DNA of 33,488 nt. Origin: Nitriliruptoraceae bacterium (GTDB taxonomy: Bacteria; Actinomycetota; Nitriliruptoria; Nitriliruptorales; Nitriliruptoraceae). Position numbers and translations under genes: made by a program. Below are positions 25,161 through 33,294 of this stretch, one piece after another; positions within the stretch are counted from its first letter, which is position 1; each line of letters opens with the position of its first letter. The notes beneath the pieces were generated by a model. That model ran no database searches and was not told the DNA's origin. It saw only the letters and a list, made by a program, of their open reading frames with translations. The DNA is taken from positions 1 to 33,488 of the forward strand of contig PWLR01000081.1 of the NCBI GenBank assembly GCA_003558435.1. The letters run 5' to 3'.

Positions 25161-25582
25161 TCAGGGTGCGGAAGGTGTCACGTCGTCGGGAACATCGTGT
25201 GACTTGCGCGGCGCGAGCCCCCCGTCTCTTCGGGCGTCGAGCTGACCCAGGCGGTAGGCGACCACCGCCACGCCAGCAAGCACGAGCGGCGCAACGAACA
25301 ACTCGTTCGCCCGTTCCCACAGCAAGCCCACGTTGATGCCGACAACACCCAGCACCAGCACCATCGCGAGCACAGCCACGGCACCGACCGAGGCACGGCG
25401 AACAAGCGCTGGCGGGGCTGATCCTGGGCAGCGCCCTTCCGACTCCGCGCCATCAGCGCCACGATCGCCGTGGCCACCACCAGGATCAGCAGGATGGTGC
25501 CCGACTGCCAGGCCCTTCCGGTCCCGCCGACCACCTCGGTGATCACCTGCTGGGTCTCACGTGCCTGTTGCGCGATCACCAT
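25161..25582 (-). pseudogene. Probable frameshifted membrane protein
   Basis: Two membrane-protein segments lie in different frames. The first starts near ATG 25582 (VIAQQARETQQVITEVVGG, then SGTILLILVVATAIVALMA, followed by basic RSRKG). The second, beginning near 25420, reads ALVRRASVGAVAVLAMVLVL, NVGLLWERANELFVAPLVLA and AYRLGQLDARRDGG, ending at 25161. Each half has good hydrophobic segments and charged ends, and one base change would join them near 25415. I do not recognise the family. A sequencing error is an alternative to decay. Confidence 0.5.
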
Positions 25583-25654
25583 GGCATCCCGCTGCTCGAG
25601 CCCATCTCGGCGCCAGTCTGCCACATGCCGGGTGCCGACATCATGGAACGCCAC

Positions 25655-26024
25655 GCTGGTGGGGCGGCTTCGTCCAGCGCCACGAGAGTGTCGGGTACGA
25701 GCAGTGCTGGTCGTTACCGCGCAGCCGGTGAGAACGGACTTCGAACGTGCTCACAGCCGCTGCGCGGTCCCTCGATCGCCCGGCCGCAACCCCTCCCGGA
25801 AAGGAACCGCCGTGGCTTCGCAGCCGACAGACGTGATCGGCGTCGACCATGCTCCTGCGGGCAAGGAGCGGCGGTAGGCCACGCGCAACCCAGCGGTCGG
25901 AGCGCTACACCGCCCCGTAGATGATGAGCACCTCCTGATCCACGCCCGAGGCGACCACGACGATCGTGGTGCGCGAGGCCGCGCGGGCGCGACGCACCGG
26001 GAGCCGAGGTGGTAGACCACCGCG
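25655..26024. other. Gap with no supported gene
   Basis: About 370 bp. Frames are Arg/Ala/Pro-rich translations. One short minus-strand stretch (about 25905-25990, TTIVVVASGVDQEVLIIYG) looks protein-like but has no start outside the methyltransferase gene and no family I can name; it may be a gene end. Confidence 0.35.
26008..26021 (+). promoter_or_regulatory. Hairpin covering the methyltransferase ribosome-binding region
   Basis: GGTGGT (26008-26013) and ACCACC (26016-26021) form a perfect stem with a 2-base gap, ending three bases before ATG 26025. The only Shine-Dalgarno-like bases (AGGTGG) lie inside it. A 2-base loop is too small to close fully, so some pairs would open. Confidence 0.3.
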
Positions 26025-26669
26025 ATGGAAACGATGCCGTTCGGGCCGTTGACCGTGCGTTTCGACGCCCGGGTGCTCCGGCCACGCCCGTGGACCCTCG
26101 CCCAGTCCCGGTGGGCCGCGGAGCTTCTGCCCCGCGGGCCACTCGGGCCGGTGCTCGAGCTGTGCGCTGGCGTCGGGCACATCGGTCTGGCGCTCGCGGC
26201 GAACAGCGACCGCGACCTCGTTCTGGTCGACGCCGACCGCCACGCCTGTGACCACGCCCGCTCGAACGCCGAGGAAGCCGGCCTCGCGGCCCGTGTCACG
26301 GTTCGCCACGGGCCGATGCAGGAGATGCTCGCGCCGACGGAGCGCTTCGCGATGGTGCTCGCCGACCCGCCGTGGGTGCCCTCGACCGAGGTATCGCGCT
26401 TCCCGGCTGACCCCCGCGGCGCCATCGATGGCGGCCCGGACGGGCTCGACCTCGCCCGCCTGTGTGTGGCGGTCATCGCCCGCCACCTCGCCGACGGTGG
26501 CGCCAGCGTGCTACAGCTCGGGGACGCGACACAGGCCGAGGAGATGCGCCGGTACCTGCGGGCGCACCCCGAGCTCGACCTACGCGTGGTGACGGTCCGG
26601 ACCGTGCCGGGGGGTGCGGGCGTCCTGCTGCACCTGTCCCGCGAGCGGGAGACGTCGGGTCCGTCCTGA
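26025..26669 (+). CDS. Class I SAM-dependent methyltransferase
   Basis: 214-residue Rossmann-fold methyltransferase, cytoplasmic. SAM-binding motif I is VLELCAGVGHIGLAL (about 43-57), the acidic motif II is LVLVDADRHA, and motif IV is DPPWVPS (about 113-119). The last resembles the NPPY of HemK/PrmC-type and small-molecule N-methyltransferases, with a PDGLDLARLCVAVIARHLAD segment after it. ATG at 26025; ATG at 26037 is an alternative. No neighbour indicates the substrate; a protein-glutamine or small-molecule acceptor is possible. Confidence 0.82.
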   Translation: METMPFGPLTVRFDARVLRPRPWTLAQSRWAAELLPRGPLGPVLELCAGVGHIGLALAANSDRDLVLVDADRHACDHARSNAEEAGLAARVTVRHGPMQEMLAPTERFAMVLADPPWVPSTEVSRFPADPRGAIDGGPDGLDLARLCVAVIARHLADGGASVLQLGDATQAEEMRRYLRAHPELDLRVVTVRTVPGGAGVLLHLSRERETSGPS

Positions 26670-27100
26670 TCGCGTCGCGCCGTTCAGGGACCGCAGCGAC
26701 GCGCTGCCTGGTGGACCGTCCGACACGCCAGGTGGCCGGGGGCCACCACGTTGTAGCCGTCGGCCGGGGCGAGACCACGAGTGTCGTTGGCGTGGCCATC
26801 GGCCGGCCGGCATGACGTGGCACCCACTCGGCTGCCCGGCGAAGGCGCAGATGCAGGTATCGAGCTCGTGCGTGGGGCCGAGCAGCTCGGTTGGCGGATA
26901 GCTCACTCATCGAACGGGGAGGACCCGACCATCAGCTCTCGCAGAGCAGGCAGCTCGCGAGCAGGCTGGGAGTCGCTGGACTTCTCCTTGCCCGCCGCGC
27001 GCTCGGCAGAACACGAAGCGCTGCCGGTCGGCCATCACCGTTGCGCGGTGAGCACCGAACTCGATCCGGTGAAGTCGGTCAGGTTGCTCCCCGAGGACAC
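26670..27100. other. Gap with no supported gene
   Basis: About 430 bp between the methyltransferase and arsR stop codons. Minus-strand frames such as 26580-26906 contain a Cys-bearing stretch (DTCICAFAGQPSGCHVMPAG), but the rest is low-complexity and overlaps the methyltransferase, so I do not call it. Confidence 0.4.
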
Positions 27101-27562
27101 TCAGTAACTGGAGCAGGCGGTTCGGTCGAGTGCGTCGAGCACGTCCGGGTCGCCGACGCCGAGCACGCACCCGGCTTGTTCCCGGAAGCCGAGCGTCACG
27201 GTGAGCCGGCGCTCGATCTGCGGCGCGACCGGCAGCTGCCCGATCGTCCCGAGTAGCTGCATGACGGTCGGGTTCGCTCCGTCGACCACGTGGTCGTGGA
27301 TCCAGGTTCCGGTTCGCCCCCGTGATCCCACGAGTCCGGCCTTCTGCAAGGCCGACAGATCGCGCGAGACCTGGTAGTCCTCGAGTTGCAGGATGTCGGC
27401 GATCTCGCAGCCGCACAGGGTGTCGGAGACGTGGACGAACAGCCGCATGATCCGCAGCCGTCGCGCCATGCCGAGCGTGCGGAACACCCCCGCGAGGTCA
27501 TCCAGGTCGAGCCTTTCCACATCGTCGGGGGGAAGCTCGACCTCGTCGCTGCTGTCATCCAT
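27101..27562 (-). CDS. arsR: ArsR/SmtB family metalloregulator
   Basis: 153-residue winged-helix repressor, probably sensing arsenite or antimonite. The DNA-binding region reads LGMARRLRIMRLFVHVSDTL, then CGCEIADILQLEDYQVSRDL and SALQKAGLVGSRG. Cys50 and Cys52 form the C-x-C pair in the recognition region (the classical ArsR motif is ELCVCDL). Cys132 and Cys150 near the C-terminus could complete or add to a thiol site. ATG at 27562 has GGAGTGG upstream; the frame is open to 27649. It is divergent from arsD-arsA across 158 bp that contain two inverted repeats. Identity as an ArsR is strong; the exact inducer is inferred from the neighbours. Confidence 0.9.
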   Translation of the reverse strand: MDDSSDEVELPPDDVERLDLDDLAGVFRTLGMARRLRIMRLFVHVSDTLCGCEIADILQLEDYQVSRDLSALQKAGLVGSRGRTGTWIHDHVVDGANPTVMQLLGTIGQLPVAPQIERRLTVTLGFREQAGCVLGVGDPDVLDALDRTACSSY

Positions 27563-27602
27563 GGACCACTCCAACGCGGGCCCACGCGTACCCGGCGTTG
27601 GT

Positions 27603-27651
27603 TGCACTCTAGTGCAGGTGACAGTAGTGTCGCTTGCACTGCGTCGCAAGC
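27603..27651. promoter_or_regulatory. Candidate ArsR operators
   Basis: Two inverted repeats lie in the arsR-arsD divergent region: TGCACT-CT-AGTGCA (27603-27616) and GCTTGC (27632-27637) with GCAAGC (27646-27651). TTGCACT is shared between the two elements. Their position just upstream of arsR fits autorepression and joint control of arsDA. Confidence 0.6.
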
Positions 27652-27720
27652 AACGGGACGTTGTGGAGGGTCGGTGCCATCGCCCCCCCCGAACCCGCCG
27701 CCGTATGACAGGACCCGACC

Positions 27721-28110
27721 GTGCCAGGATCTCTACCTCCGACGGACCTACCCCTGGCTGCTGGTAGCGATGCTGCCAGCCGTGGCCCTGCTTCGGCCGG
27801 GCCCGCCGACGTGGTCGTGTTCGATTCCGCGATGTGCTGTTCGAGCGGGGTATGCGGGCCCAGTATCGATCCGATGCTGATGCGCGTGTCGGCAGACCTG
27901 AACTGGTTGGGGAAGCGCGGTCTGCGGGTGGAGCGGGTCAATCTCGGACAGGAGCCGATCCGGTTCGTGGAGACTGCCGCGGTGCGTGAGCGGTTGGATC
28001 GGGACGGCGAGCAGGCCCTGCCGGTCGTCATGCTGCGTGGCGAGGTGTTCGCGGCGGGCAGGTATCCAACCCGCAAGGAGTTCGCGGACGCGCTCGGTCT
28101 GATGCTGTGA
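27721..28110 (+). CDS. arsD: ArsD arsenic metallochaperone
   Basis: 129 residues, cytoplasmic. ArsD passes As(III)/Sb(III) to the ArsA ATPase and can act as a weak second repressor. The conserved metal site reads VFDSAMCCSSGVCGPSIDPM with Cys39, Cys40 and Cys45, the same spacing as the essential Cys12, Cys13 and Cys18 of the R773 protein. The rest of the thioredoxin-like fold follows (LMRVSADLNWLGKRGLRVER; LPVVMLRGEVFAAGRYPTRK). From GTG 27721 (AGGA upstream) it has an N-terminal extension of about 28 residues rich in Ala, Ser and Pro. A later start cannot be excluded, but no better ribosome-binding site is visible. arsA follows after 113 bp. Confidence 0.93.
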   Translation: MPGSLPPTDLPLAAGSDAASRGPASAGPADVVVFDSAMCCSSGVCGPSIDPMLMRVSADLNWLGKRGLRVERVNLGQEPIRFVETAAVRERLDRDGEQALPVVMLRGEVFAAGRYPTRKEFADALGLML

Positions 28111-28223
28111 GTTCGTAGCCATCAACCGGTTCAGCGTTCAGATCGCGCGGGACCATCTGAGGGTCCCGCCCCTGTCCGCACCCGCATACCGGCGCCCGCT
28201 GTGGCGTCCTCAGGAGCTCTCGG

Positions 28224-30014
28224 ATGTCAGCCACCCTCACACCCGCGAACCCGACCGTGGATGCCGATTGGAGCGTGTGGAGCACCCCGTTCGTGTTCTT
28301 CACCGGCAAGGGTGGGGTGGGCAAGACCACGATCGCGGCGTCCTCGGCGATCGCGCTGGCTGATCGGGGCAGCCGGGTCCTGGTCGTGTCGACCGACCCG
28401 GCGTCCAACCTCGGTGATGTGTTCGGCCTCCAGGTCGGTAGCGAGCCGCTGCCGGTTCCCGGGGTCGACCGGCTCGAGGTGATGGACATCGACCCGGAAG
28501 CGGCGGCGCTCGCCTTCCGTGAGCGGGTGGTCGGCCCCTACCGCGGGATGTTGCCCGAGACCGCGATCGCGACGATGGAGGAACAGCTCGCGGGGGTGTG
28601 CACGGTGGAGATCGCCGCGTTCGACCAGTTCACCGCGCTGCTCGCCGATCCGGACATCCGGCAGCGCTACGACCACGTGGTGTTCGACACCGCACCGACC
28701 GGGCACACGCTGCGGCTGTTGAGCCTGCCGGCGGCGTGGTCGGGCTACATCCAGCAGAGCCCGCAGGGGGCGAGCTGCCTCGGTCCGCTCGCGGGGCTGG
28801 AGGCCCAGCAGTCCCGCTACCAGGCCGCGCTCGACGCGCTGGCGGATGGCGGCCTGACCACGGTGGCGTTGGTGTCGCGGCCCGAGGCCTCCGCCCTGGC
28901 CGAGGCCGCCCGGGCCGGTGCCGATCTGGCCGAGATCGGGATCGCCAACCAGCGGCTGCTGCTCAACGGGGTGCTGGCCGACGATCCGGCCGGGGACGCC
29001 ACCGCGATCGCGCTCCAAGCCCGCCAGCAGCAGGCCTGGGCGGCCCGCCCCGCGGCGCTGGCCGATCTGGCGGTGGCCGAGGTGCCGCTGGTTGCCTCGA
29101 CGTTGACCGGCATCGACGCGCTGCGTGCGCTCGTCACCCCGCAGCTACTCGAAGCAGGGACCGATGAGCCGGGCGCCGACACCCCGGCGCTGGGGTTGAG
29201 CGACTCGTTACGCGCCCTGGTGGACGACATCGAGGCGGGCGGGCACGGGGTGTTCATGACCATGGGCAAGGGCGGGGTCGGCAAGACCACCATCGCCTCG
29301 GCGGTCGCGGTCGCGCTGGCCGACCGCGGGCACCGGGTGATCCTGTCGACCACCGACCCGGCCGCGCACGTCGCAAGCACGGTCGGTGACGCCCCTGAGG
29401 GTCTCGAGCTGCAGCGCATCGATCCGGTCGCGGAGACCGCCCGGTACGCAGCCGAGGTCATGGACGCGGCCGGTGAACTCGACGACGATGGCCGGTCCCT
29501 GCTCGCCGAGGACCTGCGCAGCCCCTGCACCGAGGAGATCGCGGTGTTCCGCGCCTTCGCGCGGACCATGGCCCAGGCGAAGGACGCCTACGTGGTGCTC
29601 GACACCGCACCGACCGGACACACCCTGCTGCTGTTGGATGCCTCGTCGGCCTACCATCAGCAGCTCGCGTCCACCGGCGGGGTGGTCGCCGACGAGGTCC
29701 GTCAGCTGCTGCCGCGGTTGCGTGACCCCGAGCAGGTCCGTATCGCGATCGTGACCTTGCCCGAGTCCACCCCGATCCTGGAGGCGTCGCGACTCGCCGA
29801 CGATCTTCTCCGGGCCGGGATCACCCCCTACGGCTGGATCGTGAACGCGAGCCTGACCGCGACCGGCACCGGGCATCCGCTGCTGCAGGACCGTGCCCGT
29901 CAAGAGGCCCGTCAGATCGGCGAGGTCGCGCAAGCCGCCCAACGGCTGTACGTCTCGTCCTGGCGCGCCCAAGCCCCCGAAGGCGCGGCACGGCTCCGCG
30001 AGCTGGTCGCCTGA
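28224..30014 (+). CDS. arsA: ArsA arsenite-stimulated ATPase
   Basis: 596-residue tandem ATPase that normally docks on the ArsB permease to power arsenite export. Two homologous halves each carry a P-loop, FFTGKGGVGKTTIAAS (about 25-40) and MTMGKGGVGKTTIASA (about 345-360), and a DTAPTGHT signal (155-162 and in the second half). The three metal-binding cysteines are all present: Cys126 (GVCTVEIAAF), Cys185 (GASCLGPLAG) and Cys435 (RSPCTEEIAVF). They match Cys113, Cys172 and Cys422 of the R773 protein. ATG at 28224 has AGGAG at 28212-28216. It is in line with arsD, but no ArsB, Acr3 or ArsC is encoded in the window, which ends 3.4 kb further on. Confidence 0.95.
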   Translation: MSATLTPANPTVDADWSVWSTPFVFFTGKGGVGKTTIAASSAIALADRGSRVLVVSTDPASNLGDVFGLQVGSEPLPVPGVDRLEVMDIDPEAAALAFRERVVGPYRGMLPETAIATMEEQLAGVCTVEIAAFDQFTALLADPDIRQRYDHVVFDTAPTGHTLRLLSLPAAWSGYIQQSPQGASCLGPLAGLEAQQSRYQAALDALADGGLTTVALVSRPEASALAEAARAGADLAEIGIANQRLLLNGVLADDPAGDATAIALQARQQQAWAARPAALADLAVAEVPLVASTLTGIDALRALVTPQLLEAGTDEPGADTPALGLSDSLRALVDDIEAGGHGVFMTMGKGGVGKTTIASAVAVALADRGHRVILSTTDPAAHVASTVGDAPEGLELQRIDPVAETARYAAEVMDAAGELDDDGRSLLAEDLRSPCTEEIAVFRAFARTMAQAKDAYVVLDTAPTGHTLLLLDASSAYHQQLASTGGVVADEVRQLLPRLRDPEQVRIAIVTLPESTPILEASRLADDLLRAGITPYGWIVNASLTATGTGHPLLQDRARQEARQIGEVAQAAQRLYVSSWRAQAPEGAARLRELVA

Positions 30015-30418
30015 AGTCCTGGCGAGCCGCCCGCAGGCGTGCACCACGCCGAGTTCGTACACGCCAACCCGGGCGACGCGGCATCCGGAGGCGTGACGAG
30101 GGAAGCCCGCTACCCCGACGCTCATCACCGGCTCACGCGATCGCGGTCCGGACCGAGGAGCTGACCGCGTCCCCGTCCGCCCTCGGCGTTACCGATCACC
30201 CGCAGTGCGCCAGAACGCGCGAGATCACCTTCGCCTACCGCCGCGCGCGTGTGCGTCGGCTGCTCCGCTCGTTCGGCGATGGTGGCACGGACCGATGGCG
30301 GCCACAGGTTCTTGGCGGCGTGACCGTCATGACGTCATCGACCGAGGGGTGATGCGCGTGGTCGGGCGTGGGAGGTCCGGCCGTTCGCTGGTCAGCCTGA
30401 TCCAGCGACCTCACGCAC
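30015..30418. other. Gap with no supported gene
   Basis: About 400 bp between arsA and the universal stress protein gene. Translations in all frames are Arg/Pro-rich with frequent stops, and there is no permease or reductase fragment that I can recognise. This is where an arsenite pump gene might have been expected. Confidence 0.45.
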
Positions 30419-30856
30419 CTAGCCTTGCTGGTCGGGTTCCGAGCGGATGATGACCACCGGACATGTCGCGTGGTGGGCGCACTGCTGGCTGACGGAGCCG
30501 AGGAGCAGGCTCCTGAAGCTGCCGCGGCCTCGCGAGCTGACCACGAGCATCTCTGCGCCCTTCGATCGCTCGACGAGCGTCTCCGCCGGGTTGAGGCTCT
30601 CGATGGCGTGACGCTGGACCTCCACCCCCTCGACCTCGACGACCATGCTGCCCAGGAGTTCGCGGGCCGCTTCACCGGCGGCGTGGAAGAGTGCCTCGGC
30701 CTGGGCTGCGCTGGCGAGGCTGGTGACGTTCTGCACCGGTTCGTAGGTGTGGATCACCTCGAGGGTGGCGGAACGCAGCGCCGCCTCCTCAGCGGCCCAG
30801 CGCAGCGCGCGTCGCGAACCCTCGGACCCATCGATGCCGACCACGATGCGGTTCAC
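30419..30856 (-). CDS. Universal stress protein (UspA family)
   Basis: 145-residue single-domain Usp, cytoplasmic, of the ATP-binding type. The start MNRIVVGIDGSEGSRRALRW and the C-terminal ATP motif SSRGRGSFRSLLLGSVSQ (G-x2-G-x9-G-S/T) are typical, ending CPVVIIRSEPDQ. Usp proteins of this class respond to stress, stasis or hypoxia in actinobacteria. It is convergent with arsA and has no evident operon partner. Confidence 0.92.
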   Translation of the reverse strand: MNRIVVGIDGSEGSRRALRWAAEEAALRSATLEVIHTYEPVQNVTSLASAAQAEALFHAAGEAARELLGSMVVEVEGVEVQRHAIESLNPAETLVERSKGAEMLVVSSRGRGSFRSLLLGSVSQQCAHHATCPVVIIRSEPDQQG

Positions 30857-31263
30857 GATCCTCCACTGCTCGATGACTGGTAGGTGAGTCTCTCACCGTA
30901 GCCGCAACCCCTTGGGGTGCATGTTTCGCGCGACGTTCTCGGTGATGAGTTCGGGATCGGGACCGCCTGTGGCCGGGATCGATGAGGCGGCGAACGACGG
31001 GGGGTCTTGCCGTTGACCATCAGCTCGACCGACGAGCGGGCGGGTTTGACGAGGGCCGGCTTCGGGTGTCGCACGTGCAGCCGCGTGGGTGGACGAGTTC
31101 GGTTGCGCGCACGTGCTGCTCCAGGGCTCGGGAGCCCAGGGCAGAACCGGCAACGACAGCTGCGGAACCCGACACGCGGCCCGGACGGGGTGGGAGGTCC
31201 CCGGGTCCGCCACGCTCGGCCATCGGGGCCAGACGCCCGACCAGCGAAATCCTGCCGTTGCGG
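30857..31263. other. Gap with no supported gene
   Basis: About 410 bp between the universal stress protein gene and the SNF2-helicase stop codon. One minus-strand stretch (about 30895-30955, ELITENVARNMHPKGLRL) has protein-like composition but no family assignment and no convincing start. It may hold the promoter of the stress protein gene. Confidence 0.4.
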
Positions 31264-32979
31264 TCAGCTTGCGAGTTCCATGAGGAGGTCATCGAGGTCG
31301 TCGAGGGTGGTGTGGTCGCCGTGGAGGGTGGCCATGGCGGTGAGCCGTTGGACCAGCCGGGTGATGATGCGTTGTTCGATGGTGGTGGGGGCGTAGAGGT
31401 AGATGGCGGGGGCGCGGCAGCCGTCGCGTTGGGTGCGGCCCTCGATCTGGCGGGCCTGGATGACCGACGGGCGTGCGTCGGCGATCACGCTCACGCGCGG
31501 GAGGTGGTCGGCGCCGGGTTCGGTGGCGTGCAGGTTGACGCCCTCGACCAAAGTGTGCACGATCGTCTGCGCGTCGCCGGTCTGGAACCGCACGCGTTCG
31601 GTCTCGCGTTCGTCCGGGGTCTGTTGTCCGTGCATGACGGCCACCGTCACCCCACGGGACTGCAGGGCGGTCGCGGTGGCGTCGAGGGTTTCGAGGAACT
31701 GCACGGACACCGCGGGTCGGTAGCCGTCGGCGATCAGGTCGACGATCGTCTGGACGGACGCGTCGACGCGTAGCAGTGAGGCTTTCTGGCGGAACCGCAG
31801 GGCGGCGGCGAACCCGCCGGTGGGGTCCTTGCCGGCCTTGGCGAGCTGCAGCTCACGGCGGAAGGCGGTCCAGGCGCCGGTGTACAGCCGCTGCGCCTCG
31901 GCGTCGAGCTCGACGGGGCGGGGCACCCGGTCCTGGTTGGGCCAGCCGGCGAGGTCGTCGGGGCGGCGGCGTAGCCCGACGGCCACGGTGCCGTCGGCGG
32001 GCGGGTCGAACAACAGCTCCCGCAGCCGGTCGAGATCGGCCGGGTTCTCATCCCAGGTCCACTTGCCGAACTCGCCACGTTCGATGCCGAACCCGCGTTG
32101 CTTCGCCCAGGTCTCGAACTGGTGGAGATCGCCGACCGGGCTGCCGGTGACGTGGCCGAGCACCGGCGCGAGGTAGGCGAGCTCCAGCGGCGAGGAACCG
32201 AGGGTGGCCGACATCGCGATGGTGAACGCCTCGGAACAGAGCTTGCGTTGGGCCTTGGCCCGTTGGGTCTGGATGCCCTTGAACCGGTGGGCCTCGTCGA
32301 GCACGACCACGTCCCAGGCGACGGTGGGGGTGCCCTGTTCGACGATGCGCTTGTTGCGTGTCTTCGCGGTCTTGGCCTGTAACGCCGAGGCGGGTACCGA
32401 CAGCAGACTCTTGACCGAGTCGGTCGATACGACACACCACCGTCGGCCGCCGGTGCCGTAACGCCGCAGGTGCTCGCGCCACGCCGGGATGACCGACAAC
32501 GGACACACCACCAGCACGTCACGCCGCTTGTCGGGCAGTGCGTGGATCCCGGCGATCGCCGAGAGGGTCTTGCCCAGGCCGAGCTCATCGGCCAGCACCC
32601 ACCCCGGCCGGCCCAGGGCGTGCGCTGCACCCATCTGTGTTACCGCTTCGTGCTGATGGGCACGCAGCGTGAAACTCTCGTCGCCGGGCTGGTCGGGCCA
32701 CACCCCGGTTTCGGTGGCGGCCTGCCACGCCGCCCACGAGAAGTCGGCCGGCAACCACACGCGGAGCTCGTCGGGCAGCTCGGCCCCGACGTACACCGAG
32801 CAGCGGCGCGCGGGGTCCCAGCGCACCCCGACCGACGAGGCCGACGAGCGTTCGTCGAACGGCACCTCGAGCAGCCACAGCCGCTGGCCGGCACCGGCCT
32901 CGATCGGGGTCGCCGGTGCGGAGGACCGCGAGGGGCTCGTGCGGCGACGGGTGGTCTTGCGGCGGCGTGCCGCAGCCAT
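31264..32979 (-). CDS. DUF5710-SNF2 family DNA helicase/translocase
   Basis: 571-residue superfamily 2 ATPase of the SNF2 type. After a basic, Ser-rich N-terminus comes a DUF5710-like module (RLWLLEVPFDERSSASSVG, VRWDPARRCSVYVG, about 32-75), small in size and often attached to DNA-processing enzymes of phages and plasmids. The helicase part shows LRAHQHEAV, Walker A DELGLGKTLSAIA, DEAH, SAT, then VEGVNLHA and the motif VI region QARQIEGRTQRDG. It looks complete. ATG at 32979, preceded by GGGAG, is preferred over ATG 32991. The family is common on mobile elements, yet no phage, restriction or conjugation gene adjoins it here. Confidence 0.85.
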   Translation of the reverse strand: MAAARRRKTTRRRTSPSRSSAPATPIEAGAGQRLWLLEVPFDERSSASSVGVRWDPARRCSVYVGAELPDELRVWLPADFSWAAWQAATETGVWPDQPGDESFTLRAHQHEAVTQMGAAHALGRPGWVLADELGLGKTLSAIAGIHALPDKRRDVLVVCPLSVIPAWREHLRRYGTGGRRWCVVSTDSVKSLLSVPASALQAKTAKTRNKRIVEQGTPTVAWDVVVLDEAHRFKGIQTQRAKAQRKLCSEAFTIAMSATLGSSPLELAYLAPVLGHVTGSPVGDLHQFETWAKQRGFGIERGEFGKWTWDENPADLDRLRELLFDPPADGTVAVGLRRRPDDLAGWPNQDRVPRPVELDAEAQRLYTGAWTAFRRELQLAKAGKDPTGGFAAALRFRQKASLLRVDASVQTIVDLIADGYRPAVSVQFLETLDATATALQSRGVTVAVMHGQQTPDERETERVRFQTGDAQTIVHTLVEGVNLHATEPGADHLPRVSVIADARPSVIQARQIEGRTQRDGCRAPAIYLYAPTTIEQRIITRLVQRLTAMATLHGDHTTLDDLDDLLMELAS

Positions 32980-33294
32980 GGGCGCTCCCATCCGAGGCGA
33001 TCATCGGGGTCGGTGGTTCGCGGCGTCGGAACGCCGGTCGGGCAGTATCAGGGACCGACCGGGTGCGCCCAGCATTCGGACGTCCCATCCTCCCGCGAAG
33101 CGGCCGAGGTCGGCACCGGCCGGGCGCGGTCGGCTGCGTGTCGCACCCCGCTGTCATGCTCGTCGGGCAGCGCGTGAGGGGCTGACCTCGAGGGGTCGGG
33201 GCTTCGATGCGGCTGGTGCGATCCGCGCACCGGCGACACGGCTGTGTGTCGCGTGACGGGGTACGTCGGGCGACGGAAAACTGAGGAGTGAACG
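32980..33294. other. Divergent promoter region, nothing else recognised
   Basis: About 315 bp between the helicase and lipoprotein starts on opposite strands. It contains only short low-complexity frames and presumably both promoters. Confidence 0.4.

Noticed and set aside
25905-25990. Short protein-like stretch ending EVLIIYGAV
   Set aside because: No start codon outside the divergent methyltransferase gene and no family recognised; too short to call.
26580-26906. Possible small Cys-containing protein on the minus strand
   Set aside because: Only about 20 residues look protein-like; the rest is low-complexity, it overlaps the methyltransferase gene, and no ribosome-binding site was seen.
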